Shown in pieces: positions 1-12,368 of a stretch of 64,000 nt of DNA. Numbering within the stretch: position 1 is the first letter of the stretch; each line of letters opens with the position of its first letter. A program made the translations under genes and the position numbers. Origin of the DNA: Apostichopus japonicus (lineage: Eukaryota; Echinodermata; Holothuroidea; Aspidochirotida; Stichopodidae); contig NC_092576.1 in the NCBI RefSeq assembly GCF_037975245.1, positions 15,749,611 to 15,813,610 on the forward strand, in the 5' to 3' direction. The notes beneath the pieces are model-generated. The model ran no database searches, had not been told where the DNA came from, and saw only the letters and a program-made list of their open reading frames with translations.

Positions 1-339
1 AGTTACACACCTAATTTATAGTCTATATGTGCCAATATGCACCATTTTGACTCTGTATGCTTTTTTTTTTGCGGTATGACCACAAGATTCCCCCCCTTAA
101 TGCACAACCCCCTCCTTTATAAAACACTAGGTTCATACCGCTACCTAAAATCAGTCTGGTAGATTTAAATTTAGCCCCCCCCCCCCCCCTCACTTTTGTG
201 CTCTGGTTAACGTCACTGCACCAGATTTCCATATTGTCAAGTATGTACAAAGTGAGATGAGATTGGGAGAGTCTGGGGTCAAAGGCCTACCACCTCCCCC
301 ACCACCCCCATGACTTTCTTAGCAGCCCGTGAGTAGTGA

Positions 340-600
340 CCTGTTGATTCAGTCCTTCTCCAAGCTTCAAATCCCAATCATAAGGTCTCCGTTTCGAATT
401 CACTCAAAGATTAATGTATGTCTTCCAGTTATAGAGTTGTTGACAATTGACAATTCATAATCATGGACGTTAAATATGAATGTAAGAGACTGACTTCGGT
501 CAGCTTGCGGCTTTGATAAGCCAACAAGGCTTCTTCGCGAGTTCCTGCTTGCAGGAGGATCTAAAATACATACAAATACATACATACGGTTCCCGGTATG
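340..600 (+). mobile_element. tRNA-derived SINE, family 1, copy 1
   Basis: The body matches three other copies in the window (12127-12368, 32966-33180, and 57838-58030 on the opposite strand). Shared blocks include GACTTCGGTCAGCTTG and CGCGAGTTCCTGCTTGCAGG. The head (about 340-400) is degenerate. The 3' tail is an ACATAC-type simple repeat at about 568-588. It sits in the GCAT intron just upstream of the exon starting at 618. Confidence 0.75.
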
Positions 601-617
601 GTCGGTTTCCTTTACAG

Positions 618-3600
618 ACCTGGAGAGACTCCTTCAAGAGACCCAGAGTGCAAGAATGAGACTGATAGTGACCGACAGTGTCTTCAGCATGGACGGAGAC
701 ATCGCACCCCTGGCAGAGATAGCAGCACTGGCTGAGAGGTACGACTCCTTGATCTTCATCGACGAATGTCACGCGACGGGTTTCCTGGGGAGGACGGGCA
801 GAGGAGCCGAAGAGCATCTCGGTATTGGACAGCCTTGCGACATCATCAACTCTACCCTCGGTAAAGCACTGGGTGGTGCTGCAGGTAAGGGGTGTCCCTC
901 ACCTATTATACCACACATGAAACATTCTTCCGTGAGTGAATCGGGGTTATAGGGTGGTTTGGTCTATCCCTGGCATGTCCAGTGGCGGAGCGTCCATACA
1001 GTCGGGGGGGGGGGGAAGGATGCCCCCCTGACGGACTCAATGGACTGCTGGTGCCCTTTTCAGCTTTTTACTACTTTTTACCTATTCGCGATTATTGACT
1101 TTTTTTATTGCGCTCTCATCTACCTATTGACATTTGTCACATTTTGTTGGTGTAATTTTCTGACAAAATGCTCTAACAGCTATTTATTCTTCGTTTATCT
1201 GCAAATTAGCAAGGCCCGGAGAGGGTCATTTCCGGCGATCTAGTGAGTATCTTTACTCAAAAGCGCCTCTACAGACCATTCTCGCCCCCCCCCGACCAAA
1301 ACCCCTAGTTCCGTCTCTTGGCATGTCCCTTGGTGGTGCGTTATGGATAGATCGAGGGCATCGACCGTGCTGGTCTGGCAGTAAAGCACCTGGCACTTTT
1401 GGGCATAGTGAAGTTAATTTTCATTTACCCTAATCTGTGCAATCGCATGGTGGTATGTATAAATGTATGTGACAGATGGATAATTTTCTGTATTGAATAT
1501 CCCTTGATGATGTAGTAAGTATCAAGGGACTTTATTTCTATTTCTGTGTTGAGAAAACTTTGTAGTTCAGAAAAAGTACAGCGGGAGTTACAGGAATGCT
1601 TGGATCCTCTGGTATGATGAAACTATAGAGTGATGTGACATCAATCAAATCGAAAGCAATGCTACTTTATGATACTCAGCAGACATGTTTTTCTTATGTT
1701 GATTCTGTGAGGCAATAAAATCTGTTATTGATTTTATGGGTATATGTATTTCTATCTTAAAGCCATGTTAGGCATGCCATGATAAACACAAACTTACCGA
1801 TCCCTCACTCTTCAATCAGTTTTTAAAACCATTGCATAGTAAATTATCACACAACCATGACTATGTAATTATACCTTAAAGCCCCATCAGGCATATAAGC
1901 ACAAACTAACCGATCTATCACTCTTGCATAGTAAATAATCACACAGTCATGAATATGTACTTTTGCAGAGATTGAGTGAACGTGTTTTAATTTTTTTTCC
2001 TTGAGATGAGACCCTGCGTTCGAGAAATGTTTACATTTTGACTATAACAAAAGAGGGGACAACTTAGTTGTTTTGGTTTGAAGTTTTTCATTCCCTCGAT
2101 CCCTGCAAATTGGTCAAAATCTTTGGCCAAAAAGTACACCGTCGCGATAGTACCAAAGGTAGATCGACATGTTTAGACCGTCAAGACTGAATGCATATTG
2201 GAGCTTTCACAAATGAGGCAATCTAGCAGTTGTCATTGATACAAAGATGGTCACATGATCTTCAGTTTCAATATGCAGTGTCATTTGATTTTAAAATAAT
2301 TATAAATATATTATTTTACACAAGCTCTTAAGTGGGTGCAGTTTGCTAACAGGTTTTGTTTTTGTTTTATTTATTACTTTATTTTGATTTTGATTTTTTT
2401 TTTTAAATAGTTATAAAACAAAACTTCTATCACGAATGTCCGAATCTGACTGGATGAATATATTTTCTTCAAGAGTAATTGAGCTCATACATAAACAAGA
2501 TGGATTTCAAAAATTTGGCTCATAAATCAACCAATCCTTTCCGCTTTCTTGTTGTCTAGGAGGGTACACCAGCGGACCCAAACCACTCATCGATATGCTG
2601 AGGCAGAAGTCCAGGCCCTACCTCTTCTCCAACAGTCTCCCTCCTCCAGTGGTGGCATCTGCTTCTAAGGTACGTGTCTGCTCATCAAGAGGATAGAGAG
2701 AGGCGGGGATAGGGTCTGGAGAGAAAATTTGCTTTGCCATGTGGAGTCTGATCCCTGTGTACATTTGTATGCAAGATTCTGTAGAGCGTGACTGTTAGCA
2801 AGTCCATCCCCTACCCCCTCCCTCCCCCTCTGCCACCCCCTTCCCCATTCCCCCCTCCAAGTGAGACATGGTTATAATGAATTGCCACCAATTATTGGCT
2901 GGATGATGGATTTGATAAAGCACAGGATTTTGTAATCCTGATTCCATTCATTCCAACCTCATTCTAGTGAAACGACTTTTTCTTGTCTCTGTTCAATCTC
3001 GTTATAATTATCCTGTCACTGTTATCTTTGTCGATGGCTTATATACACATAGGCCTATATATCTATATTTATGACTCCTTCACTTTGCTATTCAGATGTT
3101 GTACCACTTTCCATCTTCATTTTGCTTTCACAATTTCCTCACTTTTTTTGTCGTCGTTATCTTCAGGTGTTTGATATAATCATGGCGGATAATTCCTTGA
3201 TAGCTAAACTCGCAGCAAACACAAAACGTTTCCGAAGCAAGATGACAGCGGCTGGGTTTACATTGACGGTGAGTCAGTCTTTCTTAGTGGCCGTCCAACT
3301 CATTTGGCTAAGAAGCAAAACTGTATTTTGCCCCAAAATCTGTTCAATATGTCCCCAAAAAGTGAAAATTTTGCACCTTATTTTCATTTTCATATTTAGC
3401 TCTATATTGTTTCATATGTTGAGGCTTGAATCCTCCTCTGCTTCATGCCTTTTTTTATTTTTTTAAATATTTTTTGGGGTTAATCCAACAACCGGGTTTT
3501 TACCCCAGGCTCATCCCTGAGCTTATCATATCTCTTGTAGTAAGAGAGACTACTGGAGATGCTTTCCAATCAGTAATGATCTACAGTATATAATTGTGTG

Positions 3601-5963
3601 AACTTGTAAGTAGTTTTTCAGTTTATCTGTTCCACCTTAAGTGAGGATTTATAGTAACAGGCTTGTAGTTATACAGCAAAGCTCAGACAGTGTTTGATAA
3701 GGCATTTAGTTGTTATTAGACAGTAAATCAATCAGAAAGACTTATTATCCAACAAATTTCAAGTTTGATCTATCCCTTCATTTAGTGGAGATTTAAAGTA
3801 ACAGGCTTGTGTTTATACAGGATAGCTCAGATGGTGGTTGATAACGGATCAGTTGTTGATCCAGTTAATCAACCAGGGCGGACATACATCAGCGATTGAA
3901 CAGAAAAGCCGTAGGGAGAAGAGTCATGCATCAAAACTTTCATTGAAATACTTCTTTCATAGCTAGAATGTACATGGTCAGAAATTCGTCCATTTAAGCA
4001 CATCATCTTTTTTCCCCTCCAAATCTCTCCATCTCAGGGTAAGGACCATCCCATATCACCTGTGATGCTGAAAGAAGCGAGTCTAGCGTCCAAGTTTGCA
4101 GACGAGATGTTAAAGAGAGATATCTATGTGATAGGGTTCAGCTTCCCAGTTGTTCCTAAAGGTAACAACAACTTTATTTTGAATGTCTTGTAGGGATGCC
4201 ATTATATATTGTTTCTTTTCTACCTCGGGGACAAAAACTATTATCCTAACACACTGTTGCATACGCAAACTGGAGCCTATACCGCAATATTGCAAAGTTC
4301 CGTGATTAGTTTTTACCCCAGTTCATATCTTTATATCTATAAAGAGGAAGCCAAGTTGTCATAGTCTGGAGGAGAGGTGTAAGTTGAGGGTTTACCTCTC
4401 CCCTGTGTACGCAAAAAAAAAAAAAAAAAAACAATTGATGTTGCAGGGTACCTACATGTAAATGTTACTATGATATTTGATGTTCAATCTCAATGTAAGA
4501 ACAGAACCGTTGAAGGACTGTTAATATTTGGCAGTTCAGACTGAGGTAGCTAGGTGGCAAAATCACCGTTGGAAAATATTTTTTCTACAACTCTGTCGGA
4601 AATACGCACAATTTTAAATTTTGTGAATCCACTCGGAAGCTCACCTAAGTGAGAAGAGAGAAGACATGTCCATTTAAATGTTGATGTTTTGGTGACGATA
4701 ATGTCATATGACTGCTTCGATCCCTATGGCTATCCTACCAATCATAAAAGTACTTATACATCCTCTTTAATTTCCAACACTATATTTCTTCCTACTCTTT
4801 TTTGTCCATATCCTGCACTTCTCCTATTATTTCCTACTTATAGTTTTTTTTTTTTTGCCTTGTAATACACGGTGTCAAACTGCAGTAACTTGCTTTGAAA
4901 GTGTGTTTAGCATCACTTGAGTTGTTATGAAAAGTTGACAGTTCATATAGCAAATGTTTTTTTCATTTTTGAAGCATCTCAAGTGCCAACGCAAGCCCAA
5001 CCCCCACCCCTCCCCTCCCACCCTTGTAAAAAAGAAGTACGTTCTCAATAAAATTCATTTCAAAATTTCATTACGAGTTCAACCTGGTGAGCCCTCGCTT
5101 TGGTTTATACCCAGAAAAAAAAACGGTTGTTTTCTGGGTATCATGTGATCTGCAAAGTAACCTAAGCTGTCTTCCTTATCTTACTCCTCAAGCTCTTGTT
5201 GTGAAAGTTTATTCTTGTTGCAGCTACTTCATTAAGCTTAGATAAGGAAGAACAGCTTTGGTTACTCTCTAGATGACGTCATACCTGAGAAATTGCCAAT
5301 TTTTTTTCGGGCTTTCAATCGAGCGAGAGCTAACAGGGTTGAACTTGTAATGTTCAATGACGATATTCAAACAGTAGTAAGTCATTCTCTCTTGTGTGTA
5401 TGAGAGCTTTCTTTCTTTTCTTAATATTCTAAATTATTTCTGGGTGTTATTTTGATTGAGAGAGCGTGGTGGCAGATTGGTTAAGGCATCGGACTTGTAA
5501 TCCAAGGATTACAGGTTTGAGTCCTGGCCAGATCATTGCGTTGTGTCCTTTGGCAAGGCACTTTATCTCCATTGCCTCTCTTCACCCAGGTGTATAAATT
5601 GGGACTTGCGAGGTAACTTGTAAATATAGTCATGTGTGCGCGGGTTTGTGGCTGCACCCTATGTGAAGTACCCCGGTGGTTGTGGTGCACTGTGGTGCCC
5701 CAGGAGAGATTGATTGAACTCTGCACACTTTGGTCTGTGGGTGTGACAAGTTACCAATGACCAGGGATTAAGTTGTAAAGTTGTGTGATAGGGCCTTGGT
5801 CCTTAACAAGACTGTAAACCTAAAATAATAATAATAATAAAATTCTCTTCATGCAGGTCTGGCTCGAATCCGAGTCCAGCTGTCAGCCCAGCACACCGAA
5901 GAGGAGGTTGACCAGTGCGTAGACGCTTTCACCGAGGTCGGGAAACAGCTCGGCGTGGTGTGA
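618..5963 (+). CDS. GCAT: Glycine C-acetyltransferase (2-amino-3-ketobutyrate CoA ligase), 3' five exons
   Basis: Joins glycine and acetyl-CoA reversibly to 2-amino-3-ketobutyrate, a mitochondrial PLP-dependent step of threonine breakdown. Coding exons are 618-884, 2560-2669, 3167-3268, 4038-4161 and 5857-5963; each is flanked by AG/GT and all phases agree. Exon 1 carries the PLP-site motif DECHATG at 761-781 and STLGKALGG, whose Lys codon (863-865) is the Schiff-base lysine of the alpha-oxoamine synthase family. Exon 2 gives [11 protein letters not shown] and exon 4 gives [12 protein letters not shown], both family signatures. The last exon ends LGVV then TGA (5961-5963). The visible part is about 235 codons, roughly the C-terminal 55% of a family member of about 420 residues. 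The mitochondrial leader and N-terminal half lie left of the window. It is a certain match to the alpha-oxoamine synthase family, and GCAT fits better than ALAS or SPTLC by motif wording. Confidence 0.96.
4185..4325 (-). mobile_element. Interspersed repeat with central palindrome, inverted partial copy
   Basis: On the minus strand this reads the same order of blocks as copies A-C: TGGGGTAAAAACTAATCACG, GGTATAGGCTCCAGTTTG and CCCCGAGGTAGAAAAG. The palindromic part is lost. It lies in the last GCAT intron. Confidence 0.62.
5463..5840 (+). mobile_element. tRNA-derived SINE, family 2, copy 1
   Basis: The head resembles a tRNA: A-box-like TGGCAGATTGGTTAAGGCAT and B-box-like GGTTTGAGTCCTGG. The body contains blocks shared with the copies at 28250-28622, 39176-39440 and 45603-45977 (CACCCAGGTGTATAAAT, GGCTGCACCCTATG, GTGACAAGTTACCAATGACC). 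The 3' end is GACTGTAAACCTAAAATAAT plus a (TAA)n tail. It sits in the last GCAT intron and ends only about 16 nt before the acceptor of the exon starting at 5857. Confidence 0.88.
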
Positions 5964-8900
5964 GGACGAACATGGTTTTATGCTAGTGCATGCAGTGCAG
6001 CGCAGGGAAATATAAAGAGTACGAGACAAATACGCAAATGAGCCTGCACTTTTTAACTTTATAACAGCTTTTGGGCTTCCGCTTGTATTACATGCCACGA
6101 AAGTGTCCATTAGCTATAGGTTGCATCCAAAAAAAAACGTTTGTACTGAATGGCAGGTTTTTTCCAGTTGGTTAGCTGAGTGATCAGTCCCATCTTCTTG
6201 CACCTTTGTTGAGCTCCCTAGCCGTCTATTATGCAACTCATCACACAGCTAGTAGCGGAATGACTATCAGATCAAGGCAGACATGGCAAGCTGTGAACAA
6301 ATGAACCCTTAAACCTCACCAATACCAGTCTGTTTGCAGGAGATAAAGTTGAGGTCAAGAGAGCTGAAAAATGCAACCTATGGTTAATGGACTAATTCTC
6401 GTAATGTATTAGAGTATCAACTGGACCATGGACATTAGGGGTTTGAAGTTTGTTCATTTTGGGACCAAAGTTTCTTTCATCCCTGTACCAACACTGCAAC
6501 AACTATCAATGATTTTGTTCTGATTTTGTTCAAGATGCTACAACTATTTAACTATATTCAGAAGATTTCAGATATAGACAGGAACATGCCTTCCCATTAA
6601 TCTTCATTCCTCAGAGTCCATGTTGTCAGTAATTAGATATACATCCAGTAATCAGAAATCACTGTCGACTGACGTTCTGGATTCTATTGAATGCAATGCA
6701 TGAGATCGTCTCAAATTTCTCTTTCGTTTCTCTCCCTTTTGCAATCTCTGGAGGATGAGTTTTCCTCTAATAAGATGCAACCAGGCTCGTAAAATAAGCA
6801 CCTACAAAGGCCTCTTACTCTGTTGTACAGCATCGCATGATTCAAAAGTCGTGAAATTTTTTCAGCAATTTTCAAATGGCTTTTGTAATTTTCAAAATGT
6901 AATTTTCAAATGTTGTCTGATCAAGCCGCTACAATTTTCTGATTTTGTTGTTGTCTTCAATCCCGGTAACATTTCTAGACAGGAGATAATCTTGTTTGTT
7001 AAAGTAAACATGTGAACAGAGTTTTGATATTCCATGGTACTATGAAACAGCACATAAATATTGGATTGTGTAACTAAGGGATGGTCCATTCGATGGTATG
7101 TATTGCTTATCAACAGAAAAGGGAACCACAAGATGAGATGCTAATACGAAAAGCATACACCTGAGACAGGTATATTTAAATATACATGTGCAAAGTAACC
7201 AATATGAACAACACATAATTCAAATTGTTATGATGTACTGTAAGCAAAATGTCTCCTGGATTTTTGTGGGATTTCTAAATCTTTGTCTCCTTTTAGACAG
7301 TTTTGAATAAGTATTTTTAGTCATTTGTGAAGTTTCTTTTATCTTACAGGGTATAGTAGCAAGTGTTGCTGTTGGTGTGCACAAAACATTGCAGTAGAAA
7401 TTTCTTTAGATGACACTGTTTAGCAAGACAACTTGTGGATATGCTTGAGAAAGTTTTCCGTAAACTCTTGTATTTAAAATGTTTCGAGTGTGAATTCTGA
7501 CACTGAAAGTGACAAGCTTTAAATAATTTTAGACCCATTTATACCAGAGAAACAATGAGAAGAGAACTTTTTAATTAACAATCTCATGGAATTATTGATA
7601 TTGTTAATTTCAGAATTTCAGAATGGGGTAGTCTTATGTTGTGTTTATATTCTTGGGGGTGTGTTTACGCTATGTACCCTGATTCCAGGCAACGTTGAAT
7701 TTGAATTTTCTAATATATATATTTGAGGAGGCTATTCATAAGTTGGTGCTTCAGAATTATAAGTCTTCCAGGGTTCTGCTATTGTTGGAACTAGTTTGGA
7801 TGGTCAAATGGTTTTATTTTTGAGGATAACAGAAGTCACATCATGTAAAGTTTGTACAAATGATTCTACAACACTCTACAAACAGCATGTTATTGGCGAA
7901 GGCCAGCACCCCAATTGAGATCAATGCAGATTTCCAAGGGGATGGGGGATGAAGGGAGGGACACAGAAGGGGAATGGTAAGGGAGGGGGAAAAGAGTGCA
8001 AATGTTAAACAGTTGATGAGGGTTATAATATATGAATGCCCAAGAGCAGTAGGCTACTACATACAGCAGAGAGAGGGCCGAGTTTTGTACATGAATTATG
8101 CCTTATTATTTTGACTCTTTACGGTTGTTATACCAAGGGGAACCTTCAAATTATATATATTTTTTCTGTTTACTTTTTGTTTCTTCGGTGTGTTTTCCTT
8201 CATTTTAAATGCATTTCTCATATTTGTTGTTGTAACCTATCGAAGGGTGACCAAGCAGTATCCAGCAGGCAAAAGCCCAAAAAATAAATATATATATATA
8301 TATATCAGAAGAAAAAAATTTAAACTGACCAAAGGCCGCATTTCTGAATCTGAATCATGCATCTTACATAAAGTGGTCGTACAATGAGAGAAATATTCTT
8401 ATCAAGCTATATCAAGCACATACTTTTGTTAGCATCAAATACTGTGCATTGTAATAAACCAAACTGTGTGATTATTGGTCAAATGTGTGTGTGTGATCCA
8501 ATGTCTGGAGAAACAAGACAAGTATGTAAGTGGTATAGCGTTCTAAAAAATGGAAGGGGAAAGAGAGGAAACGAGGTGGTAGGAGGGAAGGGAGGGGATG
8601 GTGGGTAGGAAAGGGGTGGCGGGAAGCAGGCACTACTTCAGAGGAGTGGACACACGTATGTGGATCCCGGACATCCAACGTGATCCAGGGTCATTGTAGG
8701 CGCCATGCTAATGAGCCTTGTTTCGGAGCCTGTCTTTCAAAATATAAAAGATGACTCCGTGGAGAAATCTTTTGCTGAGAAATGGATATGAATATTCATA
8801 TTTAAGTGTGGTATAACCATAGATATAATAACAATAGATTTAAGAGTGGTATAACAATAGATATGAAACCTGGTTTTGTTTTTTCCTTTTTCTATCCATC

Positions 8901-9085
8901 TTGCTGTCAAAGCCTAACTTTTTTGCCTTTTCTGTTTAAGATATCACTTTCATATGGTTTTTTGCACAAGGTGCCATTTAATGTCACTATAAAGCGATTC
9001 TATTTATATAACTGAATAAAATAAAGTTATGTCATTTGAAATGAAATAAACTTTGTCGTCTGACTACAAAATAAAGGAAAAAACT
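5964..9085 (+). other. Probable GCAT 3' UTR and poly(A) signals
   Basis: No exon-like coding sequence is visible downstream of the GCAT stop. AATAAA occurs at 9015-9020, followed closely by several further AATAAA/ATAAAG motifs up to about 9075; an earlier AATAAA lies near 8453. Which site is used cannot be decided from sequence. Apart from a short (TA)n at about 8286-8306 and G-rich stretches at 7930-8000 and 8555-8630, I see nothing else. Confidence 0.4.
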
Positions 9086-11231
9086 TTTCAAAGAGAGAAT
9101 CTTTGTCACACTTTTTGCTTTATTGGTTTTTTTTTTTCAATCTTATACACAATTATAATACAACTTATTTTTTATATACTCTTTTATGCATTTAAAATTA
9201 TACATCAGTTGAAAGTGACAACAACTTGAAATTACAGAGGAAATCTTTTAACATCGAACGCTGGGCAGTGATTTGTTTGTACCTCCGCTGTGCACCAGCC
9301 GTGACTTCTAAGTCGCTAAATTTCAAAAGTAAACGCAGTTTTTTGGTGAAAAATGTAATCAGTATAGTGACTCAAGTATAAAATGAATTGACCAAGCTTA
9401 ATGTTAAACATTCCAGCACATTATGACACATCTTGACCTTAAAAATGTGATTCTGAATACATTCGTCCGGCTTCGGCAATATTTTCTACTCTGTGCTGGT
9501 TTCGATTAATGGAGGGTCCTTTAATTGTTCATGTTTACAGGCAACACTATGGTAACACTACGTACATTGGTAATTTATTAAATTACATTTAAAAACAAAA
9601 AAAATGTTACCTTTTCAGTATCTTAAGTTCGGAAATTAGGTTCGTCAACACTGGACTGATAGAATGAGTACAATAGCATGAGTATAAGTACAAGCAAATT
9701 GCCATTAGCATGAGTACAAGCAAAATTCCAATTAGTATGAGTGCCCGGCTCTAAGCATGAGTACTCCATACAGTACTCGAATCTGGAATTGCAAAATGTC
9801 CCGAGTATGAGTACAAAACTATGAGTACATGTAACTTTGATAGCATACAAGTAGAGCACAAACTCCCTAAAATCAGTTTAACACACTCTCAGAACTGGTC
9901 TAAGTTACCCCATCAGCCCCCCTCCCCCAAATGGGGGAGGGTATGTTTTAAATTGAAAGATAATGCAACAGATTTGTAGCACAAACTTTACTCTAAATAT
10001 GCCAACAGAATTAATAGCAATAATTGGACCTGACACGAGTGCTAAGAAAAGTCTGGTCATAATCCTATCCACCATTTCTTTGCTGTGGGTGGTTTTAAGA
10101 AAGCCCAGTGTACCTTGGATACTGTATGACAAAGAACCACATGCAATTTACCCCTCCGCCCCCCCTCCAACCCGGGTATGTGCCGATATCTCCCTCTCAT
10201 GTTCCAGTGCACTACCCATTACACCCTCAAAATTCCTTGCTTCTCCTGCCCCCCCCCCCATGCCACCTCTCACAAATGCCCCTCCCGTATCCTCTTTCCA
10301 ATGTCCCCTTCCCAATGTCCCCCTCCCACCCCTACTTCTCCCCCTCTAATTGCCCAATTACTTGTGGTTTGCCAGATTATGCTTACTGAGCATTTACTTT
10401 CTTCAAGTTGTATAAATTGATCTCTATAAATAACTATGTACAAGTCTGGCATATATGTTTACTGCCAGGGCCTTGAGTGAGGAAATTTTGTACACTCTAC
10501 TAATGAATGAAAGCATAAGCCCCGCCCCCCCTCATCCTACTAATGAATGAAAACATAAGCCCCGCCCCTCACCCTACTAATGAATGAAAACATAAGCCCC
10601 CTCCCCCTCCTCCCCTCCCCATCTATATCATTCTATCCCTCTATCTCTAACAAAAAACAAACAAGATGACAAAAACAAAGCCAATTTTTTCATACCATAA
10701 CTAATCCTCTATATCATTAAAATAGCACAATCCATCTTTACAATAAAGGTACAAACATAACAATGAAGTTGAGACAAAAGAGAAACCAAAAAAAAAAAAA
10801 AAGAAGCAAAATGTCCTTAGGTAAATGAATGCCAAGCTGCTTGTCAAGGTGAGGAAGAGGTGAGGTGGGCTCACTATTTTTAAAATTTGTATTCTAATAA
10901 TCTGTTTATAAAGTGAAATATTCATCTCCCTGCAAATAAAAATCAAAGAGTTTTGAAGGTAATTTAATGACATGAATATTGCACAAATGTAATTGAAAAC
11001 ATGTTTTGGTTTGAATAGTAGGACTTGACCAATCAGATGAGTCCTATAGGTGGGTTTATGTGATGATTTAGCACACTGTGAAAATTCCCCCTCCAAAAAT
11101 CTGAAAAATTATTTCTCCTCTGTATTGTGTATTATTTTTTTTATTTATTAATTTAAAGAAACTTTTCGGCTGGAAGAGGTGTCAACCAGTGACTTCCTGA
11201 ACTGTAACAACTGAGCTACCCAGCTCTTCAG

Positions 11232-11391
11232 GGATGGGCCTGGGGTAAAAAAAAATCACGGAACTTTGCAAAAATTGCGGTATAGGCTCCAGTTTGAGTA
11301 TGCTACAGTGTGTTAGGACAATAGTTTTCGTCCCCGAGGTAGAAAAGAGATCACGGATATTCCGCGAATTCGCGGAAAAAGCTCATGCCTG
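11232..11391 (+). mobile_element. Interspersed repeat with central palindrome, copy A
   Basis: A unit of about 160 bp runs from GGGATGGGCCTGGGGTAAAA to AAAAAGCTCATGCCTG. Close copies lie at 11713-11874 and 26546-26683, and an inverted partial copy at 4185-4325. It contains the perfect 18-nt palindrome TTCCGCGAATTCGCGGAA. There is no coding capacity and no tRNA-like head. It is probably a short non-autonomous element; class unknown. Confidence 0.7.
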
Positions 11392-11712
11392 GCTCTTAGT
11401 CAGAGGCAATCCTCGTAAAACCTTTTCTTTGCCAAGGGGGCGAAGGGGGTGAATCAGTCAGAAGCTACTGTACCTCGGATCACATCTTAGTTTCAGTTGA
11501 AAGAATCTAGAAAGCGACAAAGAAAGGCTTTCAGGGAAAATTGACTTTTTTTTTAATCTTTGTACTTTAGTTCAGAAGTTTGTCGGCGTCGCCTAAAATG
11601 ACGAAGAAAAGGTCCGATTTTCTCAGACGCCAGGCAAAGTACTCTCTAAGGTTGACAGTCACACAGAAGGTTCCTTTCAAAGACACAGTAGTAGATGCAT
11701 GTCTAAACTACA

Positions 11713-11874
11713 GGGATGAGCCTTGAGTAAAAAAAAAATCACAGAACTTTGCAAAAATTGCGGTATAGGCTCCAGTTTGCATATGCTACAGTGTGTTAGG
11801 ATAATAGTTTTTGTCCCCGAGGTAGAAAAGAAATCACAGATATTCCGCGAATTCGCTGAAAAAGCTCATGCCTG
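11713..11874 (+). mobile_element. Interspersed repeat with central palindrome, copy B
   Basis: Same family as 11232-11391, in direct orientation about 480 bp downstream. The palindrome has one changed base (TTCCGCGAATTCGCTGAA). Confidence 0.7.
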
Positions 11875-12126
11875 AAACTACCTTTGACCTTCTTTCAACA
11901 AAGTTCCTTGCACCCTTGTGGAGGCAGCAAAGATTCACTTTATATCACCATCAAATATATCAGTGAAATTTCCATGAAAGAGAAATACAACAAAAATAAA
12001 AATATGAAAGATCAAAAATGGGCCCATTTCTGAATCAATTTTTTGTTATTGTAAAGGTATTAGAAACCAGAAGAAATATGTTATAGTTTTCAATTTTGAC
12101 CTATTATGTACGACCTTGTAAAAATA

Positions 12127-12368
12127 GGAGTGTTAGCTCAGTGGTTAGCGCCGGTGCCTTTCAATATTAAGGTCCCGAGTTTGAGTGACCCCAAGATTAA
12201 TGTATGTCGTCCAGTTACAGAGTTGTTGACAACTGACAATTCATAACCATGGACGTTAAATATGAATGTAAGAAACTGACTTCGATCAGCTTGTGGCTTT
12301 GATTAGCCAATGATGGCTTCTTTGCGAGTTCCTGCTTGCAGGAAGATCTCAAATACATACAATACAAA
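12127..12368 (+). mobile_element. tRNA-derived SINE, family 1, copy 2
   Basis: This copy keeps a tRNA-like head: an A-box-like TTAGCTCAGTGGTTAGCGCC and a B-box-like GAGTTTGAGTGACC about 35 nt later. The shared body follows, with a tail of ATACATACAAT. It lies in the convergent intergenic region between GCAT and KIF3B. Confidence 0.82.

Noticed and set aside
6755-7538. Short open frames downstream of the GCAT stop
   Set aside because: They lie in the probable 3' UTR, are short, and show no resemblance to known proteins.
9963-10452. Overlapping Pro/Ser-rich open frames on both strands
   Set aside because: A C-rich low-complexity tract opens several frames at once; no splice sites or family resemblance.
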